The notes beneath the pieces were generated by a model, which was not told the origin of the DNA, did not search any database, and saw only the letters and a list, made by a program, of their open reading frames with translations. Below, piece after piece: positions 35,533 through 44,859 of a stretch of 60,334 nucleotides of DNA. Origin of the DNA: Bacteroidota bacterium (GTDB lineage: Bacteria; Bacteroidota; Bacteroidia; Bacteroidales; UBA12481); contig JABHCC010000198.1 of the NCBI GenBank assembly GCA_018669475.1, positions 1 through 60,334 of the forward strand. Direction: 5' to 3'. Position 1 is the first letter of the stretch. Every line of letters starts with the position of its first letter. Both the position numbers and the translations under genes were made by a program.

Positions 35533-37947
35533 ATGAAAACAAAAATTACACTATTTGCAACTGTGTGTCTGCTTCTTAGCTCATTGGCTTTTGGGCAGAT
35601 TGACATGAAGTACCAAACCCCAACTGCGGATCTTGCTGCCATTGTAGATGTGCCAAGTACTCCTGGAACATCACTGAATATTGAAGCAGGAGTGATATTA
35701 ATACTTGAACGACCCGGATACCCTGGTATTGAAGATCTGGCCCAGGAAATGCTTCGTCTGGCTGGCACCAGAATTGATCCTGCAACTAATGGCCCCAGTC
35801 GTCCTTCCTATAGCACCGGGATTAAAGTGGTTAATCTGAGTACCGGGGAAGAGAAAACTGTAAATAACCTTCCCTTAATTCCAAAAATTGGTAGTATATC
35901 GTGGTCTCCTGATAAATCTGGATTTGTTTTTACCCAAACAAAATCTGATGAAATAGAATTGTGGTACGTAGACCTTGAATCATTATCAGCTAGAAAACTG
36001 GTGGATAATATTAATGGGCTAATGGGAAGTACTTTTACCTGGATGCCAGATGGAAAATCATTGATATGTAAGGTTATTCCGCCTGCCCGAGGCTCCAGAC
36101 CAATGTCTTCTTCACTCTCAGAAGGGCCTGTTATTCGTGAAAATCTTGGCAAAGAAGCTGCAGTAAGAACCTACCAGGATTTATTGGAGAACAAGCAAGA
36201 TGAGGAGCTGTTCAAATACTTGGTTACATCAGAATTAGTAAGTGTTAAGCTTGATGGTTCTCGCAAAAAAATTGGCAAGGCCGATTTGTACAAAGGCATT
36301 AGTCCGAGCCCTGATGGGAAATTCCTCATGGTTAATAGAATGAAGGAGCCTTTCTCCTATTTGGTTCCATATTATAGTTTTCCGTATGATGTAGAGATCT
36401 GGACCCCTGATGGTAAAAAAGAAATAACTATACACGAGTTTCAGATAATGGAAAGTATTCCCAAAGGTTTTGGAGCCACACAGCCCGGTCCGCGATCTTT
36501 TAATTGGAGAAGTGATGCAGGTGCCAGCCTGGTATGGGTCGAGGCTCTTGATGAAGGTGACCCAAAAGTCGAGGTTCCATATCGTGATGTTGTTTATATA
36601 CTTGATGCTCCTTTCAATGGCAAGGCAGTTGAATTACTCAAAACTAAACTCCGTTTTGGTGGTATTACCTGGGGAAATGATGAGCTGGCTGTAGTGACTC
36701 AATCATGGCGTTCAACAAGGCAATCGGTGACTTCATTTTTTAATCCTGCTGTACCTGAGCAAGGATTGAAAACTATCTGGGATCGTTCTTCTGAGGACAG
36801 GTATTCTGATCCTGGTAGATTTGTAACTGCAGAAAATTCTTTTGGCCGAAACAGTTTGTTACTGGCCGGTAGGAGCAAGAAACTTTTTCTGACCGGAAGT
36901 GGTGCTTCACCTGAAGGAAACAGACCTTTCCTTGATGAGTTTGACATTGCAAGCTACGAGACAAAGAGGCTATGGCGCTCTGAAGCTCCTTATTATGAGA
37001 CCGTGGTTAAGTTGTATGATGTGAAGAAATTGATGATGATAACTAACCGACAATCGAAAACTGAACCATCGAATTATTTCATCCGTGATTTGAAGAAGAA
37101 CAAGATTAAGCAAATCACAAGTTTTGAGAATCCATATCCTTTCATGGAAGGTGTAAAAAAGGAAATGATTACCTATATGCGTGATGATGGAGTTCAATTA
37201 AGCGCAACCCTTTATCTTCCTGCCGGATGGAAGCCTGAGCATGGACCCTTGCCCACATTGTTATGGGCCTATCCAAGGGAATTCAAATCAAAACAAGCAG
37301 CAAGTCAGATATCCGGTAGTCCGTATAGATTTACCCGAGTAAGTCCTACTTCATCCATTCCCTTTGTTACTCAGGGCTATGCGATTCTCGATGGAGCTGC
37401 CTTCCCAATAATTGGAGAAGGTGATGAGCAACCGAACGATCATTTCGTGGAGCAATTAGTGGCAAATGCAAAAGCTGCCATTGATAAAGCTGCTGAGATG
37501 GGTGTAACTGATCCAAAGCGTGTTGGAGTTGGAGGCCATTCTTACGGAGCTTTCATGACTGCAAATTTGCTTGCACATTGTGATTTGTTTGCCGCCGGAA
37601 TTGCAAGGAGTGGTGCTTATAACCGTACACTCACACCATTTGGTTTTCAGGCTGAACCCCGTACATTCTGGGAAGCTCCTGAAGTTTATTTCACAATGTC
37701 ACCCTTTATGCATGCCAATAAGGTGAATGAAGCTTTGTTGATGATTCATGGTATTGCAGATAATAATTCAGGAACCTTTCCTATCCAGAGTGAGCGGTTT
37801 TACAATGCATTGAAAGGTCATGGCGCAACTACACGTCTGGTTATGCTACCTCTTGAAAGCCATGGTTACAGGGCTCGAGAGTCATTGAAGCATATGCTTT
37901 GGGAAATGGATACCTGGTTAGATACTTATGTGAAAAATAAGAAATAG
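35533..37947 (+). CDS. Exported S9 prolyl-oligopeptidase-type peptidase (glutamyl endopeptidase-like)
   Basis: 804 residues with a signal peptide ending at SLAFGQ. Residues ~50-560 form a beta-propeller-like domain (SWSPDKSGFVFTQ). The C-terminal alpha/beta hydrolase has the triad: Ser in GGHSYGAFMT, Asp in HGIADNNSGTFP, His in ESHGYRARES. The arrangement matches the S9D glutamyl endopeptidase branch known from plastids and many Bacteroidota. It likely digests oligopeptides in the periplasm. It is a different subfamily from the DPP-IV-like enzyme at 9.5 kb. The dehydratase gene follows 30 bp downstream. Confidence 0.87.
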   Translation: MKTKITLFATVCLLLSSLAFGQIDMKYQTPTADLAAIVDVPSTPGTSLNIEAGVILILERPGYPGIEDLAQEMLRLAGTRIDPATNGPSRPSYSTGIKVVNLSTGEEKTVNNLPLIPKIGSISWSPDKSGFVFTQTKSDEIELWYVDLESLSARKLVDNINGLMGSTFTWMPDGKSLICKVIPPARGSRPMSSSLSEGPVIRENLGKEAAVRTYQDLLENKQDEELFKYLVTSELVSVKLDGSRKKIGKADLYKGISPSPDGKFLMVNRMKEPFSYLVPYYSFPYDVEIWTPDGKKEITIHEFQIMESIPKGFGATQPGPRSFNWRSDAGASLVWVEALDEGDPKVEVPYRDVVYILDAPFNGKAVELLKTKLRFGGITWGNDELAVVTQSWRSTRQSVTSFFNPAVPEQGLKTIWDRSSEDRYSDPGRFVTAENSFGRNSLLLAGRSKKLFLTGSGASPEGNRPFLDEFDIASYETKRLWRSEAPYYETVVKLYDVKKLMMITNRQSKTEPSNYFIRDLKKNKIKQITSFENPYPFMEGVKKEMITYMRDDGVQLSATLYLPAGWKPEHGPLPTLLWAYPREFKSKQAASQISGSPYRFTRVSPTSSIPFVTQGYAILDGAAFPIIGEGDEQPNDHFVEQLVANAKAAIDKAAEMGVTDPKRVGVGGHSYGAFMTANLLAHCDLFAAGIARSGAYNRTLTPFGFQAEPRTFWEAPEVYFTMSPFMHANKVNEALLMIHGIADNNSGTFPIQSERFYNALKGHGATTRLVMLPLESHGYRARESLKHMLWEMDTWLDTYVKNKK

Positions 37948-37977
37948 CTCTCTGATTATATTAAATAAGCTGAACTA

Positions 37978-38934
37978 ATGACAGTGAACCGTCCAACAAT
38001 TGATCATGTCAGGGGGGCTCATGCCCGAATAAGAAAGTATATTCATCAAACTCCGGTGATGAGCTCTGAGCTCATCAACCGGGAGCTTGATGCCTCTTTG
38101 TTTTTCAAATGTGAAAATTTTCAAAAAGCCGGTGCATTTAAATTCAGAGGAGCGAGCAATGCACTCCTGAATTTATCATCTGATGAGCTGGCCAGGGGAG
38201 TGGGCACTCATAGCTCAGGGAATCATGCTGGTGCTCTTGCAAAAGCAGCAGCACTGTTAAATGTTCCAGCCTTTATTGTTATGCCAGATAATAGCAGGGC
38301 TGTTAAGAAAAAAGCTGTGGCAAATTATGGGGCCAGTATCACTTATTGTGAACCTACTTTACAGGCCAGAGAAGATACAATGGAGAGGGTACAACATGAA
38401 ACAGGCTGTACTTTTATTCATCCTTATGATCGTTTTGATATAATTGCCGGACAAGGAACTGCAGCTCTGGAATTGCTCAGTGAAGTGCCGGATCTGGATA
38501 TTGTAATGGCACCAGTTGGTGGTGGTGGACTACTTAGTGGCACAGCAATTTATACCAAGGGATTTTCTCAGTCAATTCAGGTTTGGGCTGGAGAACCAAC
38601 GGGTGCCTGTGATGCATGGGAATCAATGAAAACAGGACAGCTTGTACCATCGGTAAACCCTCAAACTATGGCTGACGGCTTGCTAACTTCTCTGAGTGAT
38701 ATGACCTTTCAGGCAATAAGTGATCATGTAGATAAAATTTTGCTTTGCGATGAAGACAATATTGTGAAAGCAATGCAATTGATATGGGAAAGGATGAAGA
38801 TAATTATTGAACCTTCATCTGCAGTTCCACTTGGTGCGCTGATGCAAAATCCGGCAGGATATAAAAGCAAGAAAATCGGAATTATTTTATCAGGAGGGAA
38901 TGTAGATTTAGCTGAGCTTCCTTTTACTCCTTAA
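37978..38934 (+). CDS. PLP-dependent threonine/serine dehydratase
   Basis: 318 residues, fold type II PLP enzyme. The Schiff-base lysine is in ENFQKAGAFKFRGA (K near residue 52), the phosphate and cofactor loops are SSGNHAGALAKA and PVGGGGLLSG, and the closing loop ILSGGNVDLA is present. There is no C-terminal ACT domain, so it resembles catabolic threonine dehydratase (TdcB) or serine racemase rather than allosteric IlvA. Deamination of threonine to 2-oxobutyrate would feed the propionyl-CoA/2-oxoacid dehydrogenase route of this window. Its end overlaps the convergent EEP-family gene by 11 bp. Confidence 0.88.
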   Translation: MTVNRPTIDHVRGAHARIRKYIHQTPVMSSELINRELDASLFFKCENFQKAGAFKFRGASNALLNLSSDELARGVGTHSSGNHAGALAKAAALLNVPAFIVMPDNSRAVKKKAVANYGASITYCEPTLQAREDTMERVQHETGCTFIHPYDRFDIIAGQGTAALELLSEVPDLDIVMAPVGGGGLLSGTAIYTKGFSQSIQVWAGEPTGACDAWESMKTGQLVPSVNPQTMADGLLTSLSDMTFQAISDHVDKILLCDEDNIVKAMQLIWERMKIIIEPSSAVPLGALMQNPAGYKSKKIGIILSGGNVDLAELPFTP

Positions 38935-40012
38935 ACCAAATATCTGTTCTTACTGGTTTGTGATCAGAGAAATCAATGTTCAGAACTTCATGATTTCCGG
39001 ATGACATGACTCGATCATGTAAAATATAGTCTATCCTTAATGGGAACATGAATTGTTTATAGCTGGCACCCAGCCATTTACCATTGCTGACAAAGGAGTC
39101 ATTCATTCCTTTCTTAATAGTGTGGTAAGTATAACTGACAGGTGTGTCATTGAAATCTCCACAAACAATAACAGGGAATGGACTTTTATTTATTTCTTCT
39201 TTTAGTATTCGGGCTTGTTCGGCTCTTTTTCTGAAAGCCTGCCGGATGCTGCCCAAGATCCTTCTGTACTCTTCACGATTGCTTTGTGTACTGCTTAGGT
39301 TGAGACTGTCAATTAAGTTATACTGGCTGTAATCAAGATGAATGGATTCCAGGTGATTATTTATAACACGGATTGTATCAAGTACTAATACTATATCGGC
39401 GTACATAAACATATTACGTGTGCCCGGAAAAATTCCTTTTCCACTGTTGATTATCGGATACTTCGAGAAAATGGCCAATCCATGTTTGCGTTTATATGAC
39501 TGGAAATTGTATTCAATGCGACTATAGGGATTATCCGGCAGTTTAGCCTTGATATTTTTTAAATTATATGCTTGAGAATTATTTACCATGAACTCCTGCA
39601 TGCATATAATGTCGGTGTCAGATTCTCCAAGAAAATCGAGAAGAGCCAATCCATTATCTTTTCGTCCTGACCAGTTAAATACATCGAATAATCTCACATT
39701 ATATGATGTGATGCTAATTTTGTGAGTTTCACTATCAGGTTTGTTTCCGCTAAACAGGCTAAAGCTGGATTGCATTGCTGGGAAAGAAATCAGAAGGGCA
39801 ACAATACTGATGAAAACCGCTTTCTTCCATTTGACAAGCCAGAATAGCAGAAACAGACAATTCAGGAGTACCAAAATTGGGAATACCAAACCTAGAAATG
39901 CGAGATACCAATAATCGGCAGGATCAAAATACTGCGACAATACACCCCCTGTTAACATTAAAGCACATCCTAATGTACAAATGATAAGAAGCCATTTTAG
40001 CAGAGTACCCAT
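38924..40012 (-). CDS. Endonuclease/exonuclease/phosphatase-fold membrane protein
   Basis: 362 residues. Three hydrophobic segments occupy residues ~5-90, then an EEP-fold domain: ITSYNVRLFDVF, CMQEFM (catalytic Glu), NNHLESIH, VCGDFNDTPVSY (Asp/Asn pair) and FSDHKPVRTDI (Asp-His). The nuclease/phosphatase residues are intact and would face one side of the inner membrane. The substrate is not known. It is the last gene of the mutL-rhomboid-rhomboid-EEP group. Confidence 0.82.
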   Translation of the reverse strand: MGTLLKWLLIICTLGCALMLTGGVLSQYFDPADYWYLAFLGLVFPILVLLNCLFLLFWLVKWKKAVFISIVALLISFPAMQSSFSLFSGNKPDSETHKISITSYNVRLFDVFNWSGRKDNGLALLDFLGESDTDIICMQEFMVNNSQAYNLKNIKAKLPDNPYSRIEYNFQSYKRKHGLAIFSKYPIINSGKGIFPGTRNMFMYADIVLVLDTIRVINNHLESIHLDYSQYNLIDSLNLSSTQSNREEYRRILGSIRQAFRKRAEQARILKEEINKSPFPVIVCGDFNDTPVSYTYHTIKKGMNDSFVSNGKWLGASYKQFMFPLRIDYILHDRVMSSGNHEVLNIDFSDHKPVRTDIWFKE

Positions 40013-40033
40013 GTTTTCGTGATGATCGGGAGT

Positions 40034-40924
40034 TTATTTGTTACTTGACTTGAAAAGTAATTCTTTTTCTTGTTTTGTCAATGCTCCGTATCCTGATTTG
40101 GAAATTTTATCGAGAATACGGTCAATCTCCTTTTGATCGGATTTTTTCCGTGTGTTGTATTCTATATCCGTTTCTGGCCTGCTTGTACGTTTATATTTAA
40201 CATGCAGCTTGGATTTTGGCTTAAACATTGATGATAACCTATCCATAAATCGATTAAATCCTCTTGTCATGTCTTTTCCTTTTCTAATTTGAGTGGCATA
40301 AATAAAACCAAACAGCGCACCCCCCAGATGAGCAATATGTCCGCCAGCATTGCTTCCCTGGATACTGAAAAGATCTATAATGACTGTGAATAAGGCAATG
40401 TGCTGAATCTTTACGCGTCCGATAAACATCAGATTGATTTTATAATCCGGGGCGTAAAATGATATTGTCATTACGACAGCCAGTACGGCTGCTGAAGCTC
40501 CTACTGCAACCGATTGGGACATTACATTGTCAAAAGCAGGAAAGATGTTAAAAGCCAGGATATATAATGCACCGCCTGCAAGTCCTCCCAAAATATAAAT
40601 ACCGAGCAGCTTTTTTTGATCCAGATAGCTTAAGAAAATTTTGCCAAACCAGTACAGCCAAAGCATGTTAAAAAGAATGTGGAAGAAGCTGTAATGAAGA
40701 AACATATAGCTAATCGCAGTCCATGGTCTTTTCGCCAGCATATTCAAATCTGCCGGCAGGGCGAGATAGGCAATCAATTGATCAGCAATATCTGGTTGTT
40801 GAAAAAGGAAAAGAAAGACATTAATGACCTTAATTATTAAAAAAACTGCCAGATTGACCAGGATCAGACGGGTTAGTGTTGTGCCTGATGAAAAGGCTTT
40901 CCGTATTTCATCTCCAATATTCAT
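40034..40924 (-). CDS. Rhomboid-family intramembrane serine protease (second copy)
   Basis: 296 residues, six membrane segments in residues ~20-215, then a basic ~80-residue cytoplasmic tail. The catalytic Ser lies in VGASAAVLA and the His in HIAHLGGALFG. HYSFFHILFNMLWLYWFG is the loop-1/helix-2 signature (HxxxN). Substrates are unknown. It is 11 bp downstream of the first rhomboid gene and clearly paralogous, but the tail sets it apart. Confidence 0.88.
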   Translation of the reverse strand: MNIGDEIRKAFSSGTTLTRLILVNLAVFLIIKVINVFLFLFQQPDIADQLIAYLALPADLNMLAKRPWTAISYMFLHYSFFHILFNMLWLYWFGKIFLSYLDQKKLLGIYILGGLAGGALYILAFNIFPAFDNVMSQSVAVGASAAVLAVVMTISFYAPDYKINLMFIGRVKIQHIALFTVIIDLFSIQGSNAGGHIAHLGGALFGFIYATQIRKGKDMTRGFNRFMDRLSSMFKPKSKLHVKYKRTSRPETDIEYNTRKKSDQKEIDRILDKISKSGYGALTKQEKELLFKSSNK

Positions 40925-40935
40925 TCCTGTTTGAT

Positions 40936-41757
40936 CTAGTAAAATTTATTACGCTGGGTTTTATTCCAGTATTTAATTAGTACAAATCCAAAAATCATAC
41001 CACCCAGATGGGCAAAGTGGGCAACATTATCACCTGGCTGATTCATAACCCCTGCGAACAATTCTATGGCTCCATATCCAATTACAAACCATTTTGCTTT
41101 GATCGGGATAGGAGGAAACAAGAGCATCAGACGGGTATTAGGGAATAACATTCCAAAGGCCAGAAGTACACCAAAAACAGCTCCTGATGCCCCTACAGTT
41201 GGGACATTCATCTTCATACTAACGAGACGATCAACAAAATTGGTGGCCTCATTTATATATGCCGGATTTGAAGGAGCATCGATCCAGCTTGAAATAAAGG
41301 GAGCTACTTCAGATTGTAATTTCGGAAAGTTTTCTTTGATAAACATGGCAAACACATCAGGGGATGGTGTATTAATCAAAGCTTGAGCATCATTGGCAAG
41401 ATTACCAGCCTGAAACCATATCACTAATGTGTGAAGTAGAGCTGCACCAAGACCGGTGACAAAATAATAAAACAGAAATCTCTTGGCTCCCCAGACCGAT
41501 TCCAGTACTTTACCAAACATCCAAAGTGCGAACATGTTGAAAAAGAGATGCGTAAGCCCACCATGCATGAACATATGGGTGATAAACTGATGAGGTCGAA
41601 AGAATTCAGAGCCCGGATAATATAAGGCAAAATACCTGGTCATATCAAAGCCTGTTCCCTCAGCAAGGGAGGAGCCAAAGTAAACCAGGATGTTAATTAT
41701 CAGTAAATTAAGTACTACTGGAGGGACTGATCCCAATCTTCCGCCAAATCGCTGCAT
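40936..41757 (-). CDS. Rhomboid-family intramembrane serine protease (first copy)
   Basis: 273 residues with six or more membrane segments. HGGLTHLFFNMFALWMFG is the HxxxN oxyanion helix, TVGASGAVFGVLLAFG has the catalytic Ser, and HFAHLGGMIFGF the His. A soluble insert of about 50 residues lies between segments 3 and 4 (around residues 115-170). It follows mutL by 39 bp. Confidence 0.9.
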   Translation of the reverse strand: MQRFGGRLGSVPPVVLNLLIINILVYFGSSLAEGTGFDMTRYFALYYPGSEFFRPHQFITHMFMHGGLTHLFFNMFALWMFGKVLESVWGAKRFLFYYFVTGLGAALLHTLVIWFQAGNLANDAQALINTPSPDVFAMFIKENFPKLQSEVAPFISSWIDAPSNPAYINEATNFVDRLVSMKMNVPTVGASGAVFGVLLAFGMLFPNTRLMLLFPPIPIKAKWFVIGYGAIELFAGVMNQPGDNVAHFAHLGGMIFGFVLIKYWNKTQRNKFY

Positions 41758-41796
41758 AATCAGTATTTATTAACTGTTATCAAAAAGCACACCAAA

Positions 41797-43608
41797 TTAT
41801 AAAAAACGTTTATCAATGTCTGTAGTCTGCAAAATCGTCAGTATAGGTTTACCTCCTGCTGTATTTTGTGGGTCGGAGCAAGCAAACAAACGATCAAATA
41901 GTGCTTTCATTTCTTCTGCCATGTATGTCTTAGCCATACCTCCTGATGCAATCTTGGAAAGACTTCTTGCTAGTTTGTCAAGCATACTGGTTTCGAGATT
42001 AAATGTCTCATTCTTATAATCTTCGAGTAAAGCTTCAATCAATCCTTTGACATCATTTCCTTGAAGTTGACTTGGAACTGCTCTTACAATAATACTGTTT
42101 CCACCAAATGAATCTATTGAAAAGCCCATCTTTTCCATTTCCACACGGATATCATTAACAAGTGACAAATCAACAGGGTTAAGGTCAAATTGTTCAGGAT
42201 ATAATAATTGCTGACCTGAATCAGACCCTGATTCCTTTTGGGAAAGAATATCCTCATAATTAATCCTCTCAAGAGCTCTTCGGATATGAATAGCGAGGAG
42301 CCCTGATTTCACAGGTGTCAAAATGTACTTCTTATTTAGTAAAAGAAAACGTCCTGAATCCGGAGTCAAAGATTCGATATCAGACTGCGAACTCTCAGAA
42401 CGTCCAGGATATAAGCTCTCCCAGGCTGGTAAATTGTTGCGATCAGAATAATCATGTTTTTCAGGTCTGCCACCTGACAATGGACTATTGTCCTTATTGA
42501 GTTCAAATGGATTGAACTGAGGATTTACCTCTACTTTCGGAGGATCGAATGATTCACCTTTCCTTAAAATCGGTATTTCAATTCCCATTTCCTGATCAAA
42601 ATCGAGAGTGGGGGTAATATTAAATTTTCCTAAACCTTCTCGTATTGATGCATGTAGAAACTGAAAGATTGCTCTTTCTTCATCGAATTTTATTTCTGTC
42701 TTGGTTGGATGGATATTGATATCGACATGTGAGGGATCCAAATCCAGAAAAATAAAATAGCTGGGTACTGTATCCGGAGGCAAAATAGATTCATAGCTCC
42801 TGAGTACTGCCCTATGGAAATATGGATGCTTCATGAACCTGTCATTCACAAAGAAAAATTGCTCACCATAAGTTTTTTTTGCTTTTTCCGGTTTGCCGAT
42901 AAATCCGTTTATTTGAACAATACTCGTCTCGATCTGGATATTAACAAGATTAGAATCCAATTGACGGCCCATAACCTGAACGATTCTTTCACGCCTTCCT
43001 GACGGGGATAGTTGATATATTTCGGCATTATTGTGGAATAAACTAAACCCTACTTCAGGGTGGCACAAAGCAACTCTTTGAAATTCAGTGATAATGTGTT
43101 TGAGCTCTGTATTCGGACTTTTTAGGAATCTTCTCCTGGCCGGCACATTATAAAACAGGTTCTTAACAGCAATTGAAGTTCCATCTGAAGTTGCTACTGG
43201 TTGCTGGTATTGTATGTCTGAGCCATCAATCCCAATATGGGTTCCACTTTCGTCTTCTCGCCTTTTAGTTTTAAGTTCAAGTTGTGAAATTGAGGCAATT
43301 GAAGCCAATGCTTCACCCCTGAAACCCATGGTTCTGATTGCGAAAAGATCTTCAGCTTTGTTAATTTTTGATGTGGCGTGTCGTTCAAAACATAATCGCG
43401 CATCATTTTCTGACATTCCGCAGCCATTATCGATAACCTGAATAAACGATTTCCCGGCGTCTTTAGTGATGACTTTGATTTGGTCACCACCAGCGTCTAC
43501 AGCATTTTCAACTAATTCTTTTACTACTGATGCAGGACGTTGAATTACTTCGCCAGCGGCAATTTGATTAGCAACAACATCAGGTAATACTCTGATAAGA
43601 TCTGCCAT
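41797..43608 (-). CDS. mutL: DNA mismatch repair protein MutL
   Basis: 603 residues. The N-terminal GHKL ATPase is intact (IAAGEVIQRPASVVKELVENAVDAG, IDNGCGM, ATSKI, TMGFRGEALASIA). The C-terminal dimerisation domain is present, but the metal-binding endonuclease motif DQHA(x)2E(x)4E seen in many MutL proteins is not: the aligned stretch near residue 440 reads IHIRRALERINYE. The ACR motif is also not apparent, while a GKP remains at the end (AGGKPILTIL). The protein may therefore act only as an ATPase matchmaker between MutS and other nucleases. It lies 13 bp downstream of a small membrane protein gene. Confidence 0.93.
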   Translation of the reverse strand: MADLIRVLPDVVANQIAAGEVIQRPASVVKELVENAVDAGGDQIKVITKDAGKSFIQVIDNGCGMSENDARLCFERHATSKINKAEDLFAIRTMGFRGEALASIASISQLELKTKRREDESGTHIGIDGSDIQYQQPVATSDGTSIAVKNLFYNVPARRRFLKSPNTELKHIITEFQRVALCHPEVGFSLFHNNAEIYQLSPSGRRERIVQVMGRQLDSNLVNIQIETSIVQINGFIGKPEKAKKTYGEQFFFVNDRFMKHPYFHRAVLRSYESILPPDTVPSYFIFLDLDPSHVDINIHPTKTEIKFDEERAIFQFLHASIREGLGKFNITPTLDFDQEMGIEIPILRKGESFDPPKVEVNPQFNPFELNKDNSPLSGGRPEKHDYSDRNNLPAWESLYPGRSESSQSDIESLTPDSGRFLLLNKKYILTPVKSGLLAIHIRRALERINYEDILSQKESGSDSGQQLLYPEQFDLNPVDLSLVNDIRVEMEKMGFSIDSFGGNSIIVRAVPSQLQGNDVKGLIEALLEDYKNETFNLETSMLDKLARSLSKIASGGMAKTYMAEEMKALFDRLFACSDPQNTAGGKPILTILQTTDIDKRFL

Positions 43609-43621
43609 GAAGCACCTGCTT

Positions 43622-43921
43622 TTATAACTTGGAGAGAATACTCATTATGAGATAAACTATCACTATTACCAAACCAGCATAGATGATTAGCATCATCCAC
43701 TTGCTCACTGACTTGACTTTTGATTTTGCAGGTGTCCCGTAAAAGGCTTCATGACGTCTCTTGAATTGACCTTTGATGTTAGGTTTATACTCTCCATCAT
43801 CCTCAGTTTTCACCTTATCTTTTATATGCTTAATGCGATTATCAAGATCTTCTTTCTGCTCATCATAGTATCGGGGGATAAACTGAAACTGCTTCGGTTT
43901 TTCTGTTTTTAGAAATGCCAT
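43622..43921 (-). CDS. Small single-span membrane protein upstream of mutL
   Basis: 99 residues. The N-terminal ~70 residues are very charged (many Lys, Asp and Glu) and one hydrophobic segment spans about residues 75-97 (MMLIIYAGLVIVIVYLIM). No known domain was recognised. Codon use and the tight spacing to mutL suggest a true gene, perhaps a conserved Bacteroidota family. Function unknown. Confidence 0.7.
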   Translation of the reverse strand: MAFLKTEKPKQFQFIPRYYDEQKEDLDNRIKHIKDKVKTEDDGEYKPNIKGQFKRRHEAFYGTPAKSKVKSVSKWMMLIIYAGLVIVIVYLIMSILSKL

Positions 43922-43983
43922 AATATTCTAATTTTAAACAAGAGAAATTATGCTTGCAAAGGTACAAAAAATGCCCGTAATCA

Positions 43984-44823
43984 TTATTTATTCTTCTCAA
44001 GTGAACTACCGCACGACTTACAGAATGCTGCATCTGCAGGATGATTGTCATCATTACAATCAGGACATGATTTCATAGGATTCGAATATTTCTCACTCAT
44101 TACCTGGGCCGTTACAATACCTGTTGGAACAGCAATAATTCCATAACCCATTATCATTACCAGGCTGGCTAAAAGCTGACCCAGAACCGTATGGGGTGCA
44201 ATGTCTCCATAGCCTACTGTGGTAAGAGTTACTATTGCCCAATAAATTGAAGTTGGGATATTATTGAAACCATTGTCTTTTCCTTCAATCAGGTACATCA
44301 TAGTTCCGATAATGATCACTAACATCACAATAGCGAACAAGAATACTGATATTTTCACCAGACTTGATTTCAAAGCTGAAGTAATAGTGTTGCCAGCTTT
44401 TGTATATCTTGAAATTTTAAGAATTCTGAAAACCCTGAGTAAACGAAGTGCTCTGATAACCAGCATGCTTTGAGAACCAAGAAGAATTAGTCCCAGGTAG
44501 GAAGGGAGAATTGACAGGAAGTCAACAATTCCATAAAAGCTAAATATATATCGATGTGGTTTTCTTACCACATAAATGCGTACAGCATATTCAGCTGTAA
44601 ATATTATTGTAATTACCCATTCCAGTATTCTTAGTAATTGGCGGTGTTCCTCATTAATGGTATCAACACTCTCCAGAATTACGGCTAATATGCTGATAAA
44701 TATTGCAATCAGGAGAAAGACATCGAATGTTCTGCCTGCTTTAGAATCAGCCTGAAAAATTATTTCCCACAATCGCTGTTTTCGAGATTTATCCATGACT
44801 AAGATTTTTTCGTCTTTTTTCAT
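43984..44823 (-). CDS. Voltage-gated-like potassium channel with C-terminal zinc ribbon
   Basis: 279 residues with six hydrophobic segments (~30-245). The selectivity filter TVGYGD occurs in VTLTTVGYGDIAPHT. The fourth segment (VIRALRLLRVFRILKISR, near residues 123-140) has regularly spaced arginines, the hallmark of a voltage sensor. The C-terminus carries CPDC...FCKSC, a zinc ribbon of unknown role. It probably conducts potassium across the inner membrane. It stands upstream of the mutL group but its relationship is unclear. Confidence 0.88.
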   Translation of the reverse strand: MKKDEKILVMDKSRKQRLWEIIFQADSKAGRTFDVFLLIAIFISILAVILESVDTINEEHRQLLRILEWVITIIFTAEYAVRIYVVRKPHRYIFSFYGIVDFLSILPSYLGLILLGSQSMLVIRALRLLRVFRILKISRYTKAGNTITSALKSSLVKISVFLFAIVMLVIIIGTMMYLIEGKDNGFNNIPTSIYWAIVTLTTVGYGDIAPHTVLGQLLASLVMIMGYGIIAVPTGIVTAQVMSEKYSNPMKSCPDCNDDNHPADAAFCKSCGSSLEKNK

Positions 44824-44859
44824 TGCTCAAAAATAGTGTATCTATTTCAATAACACATC

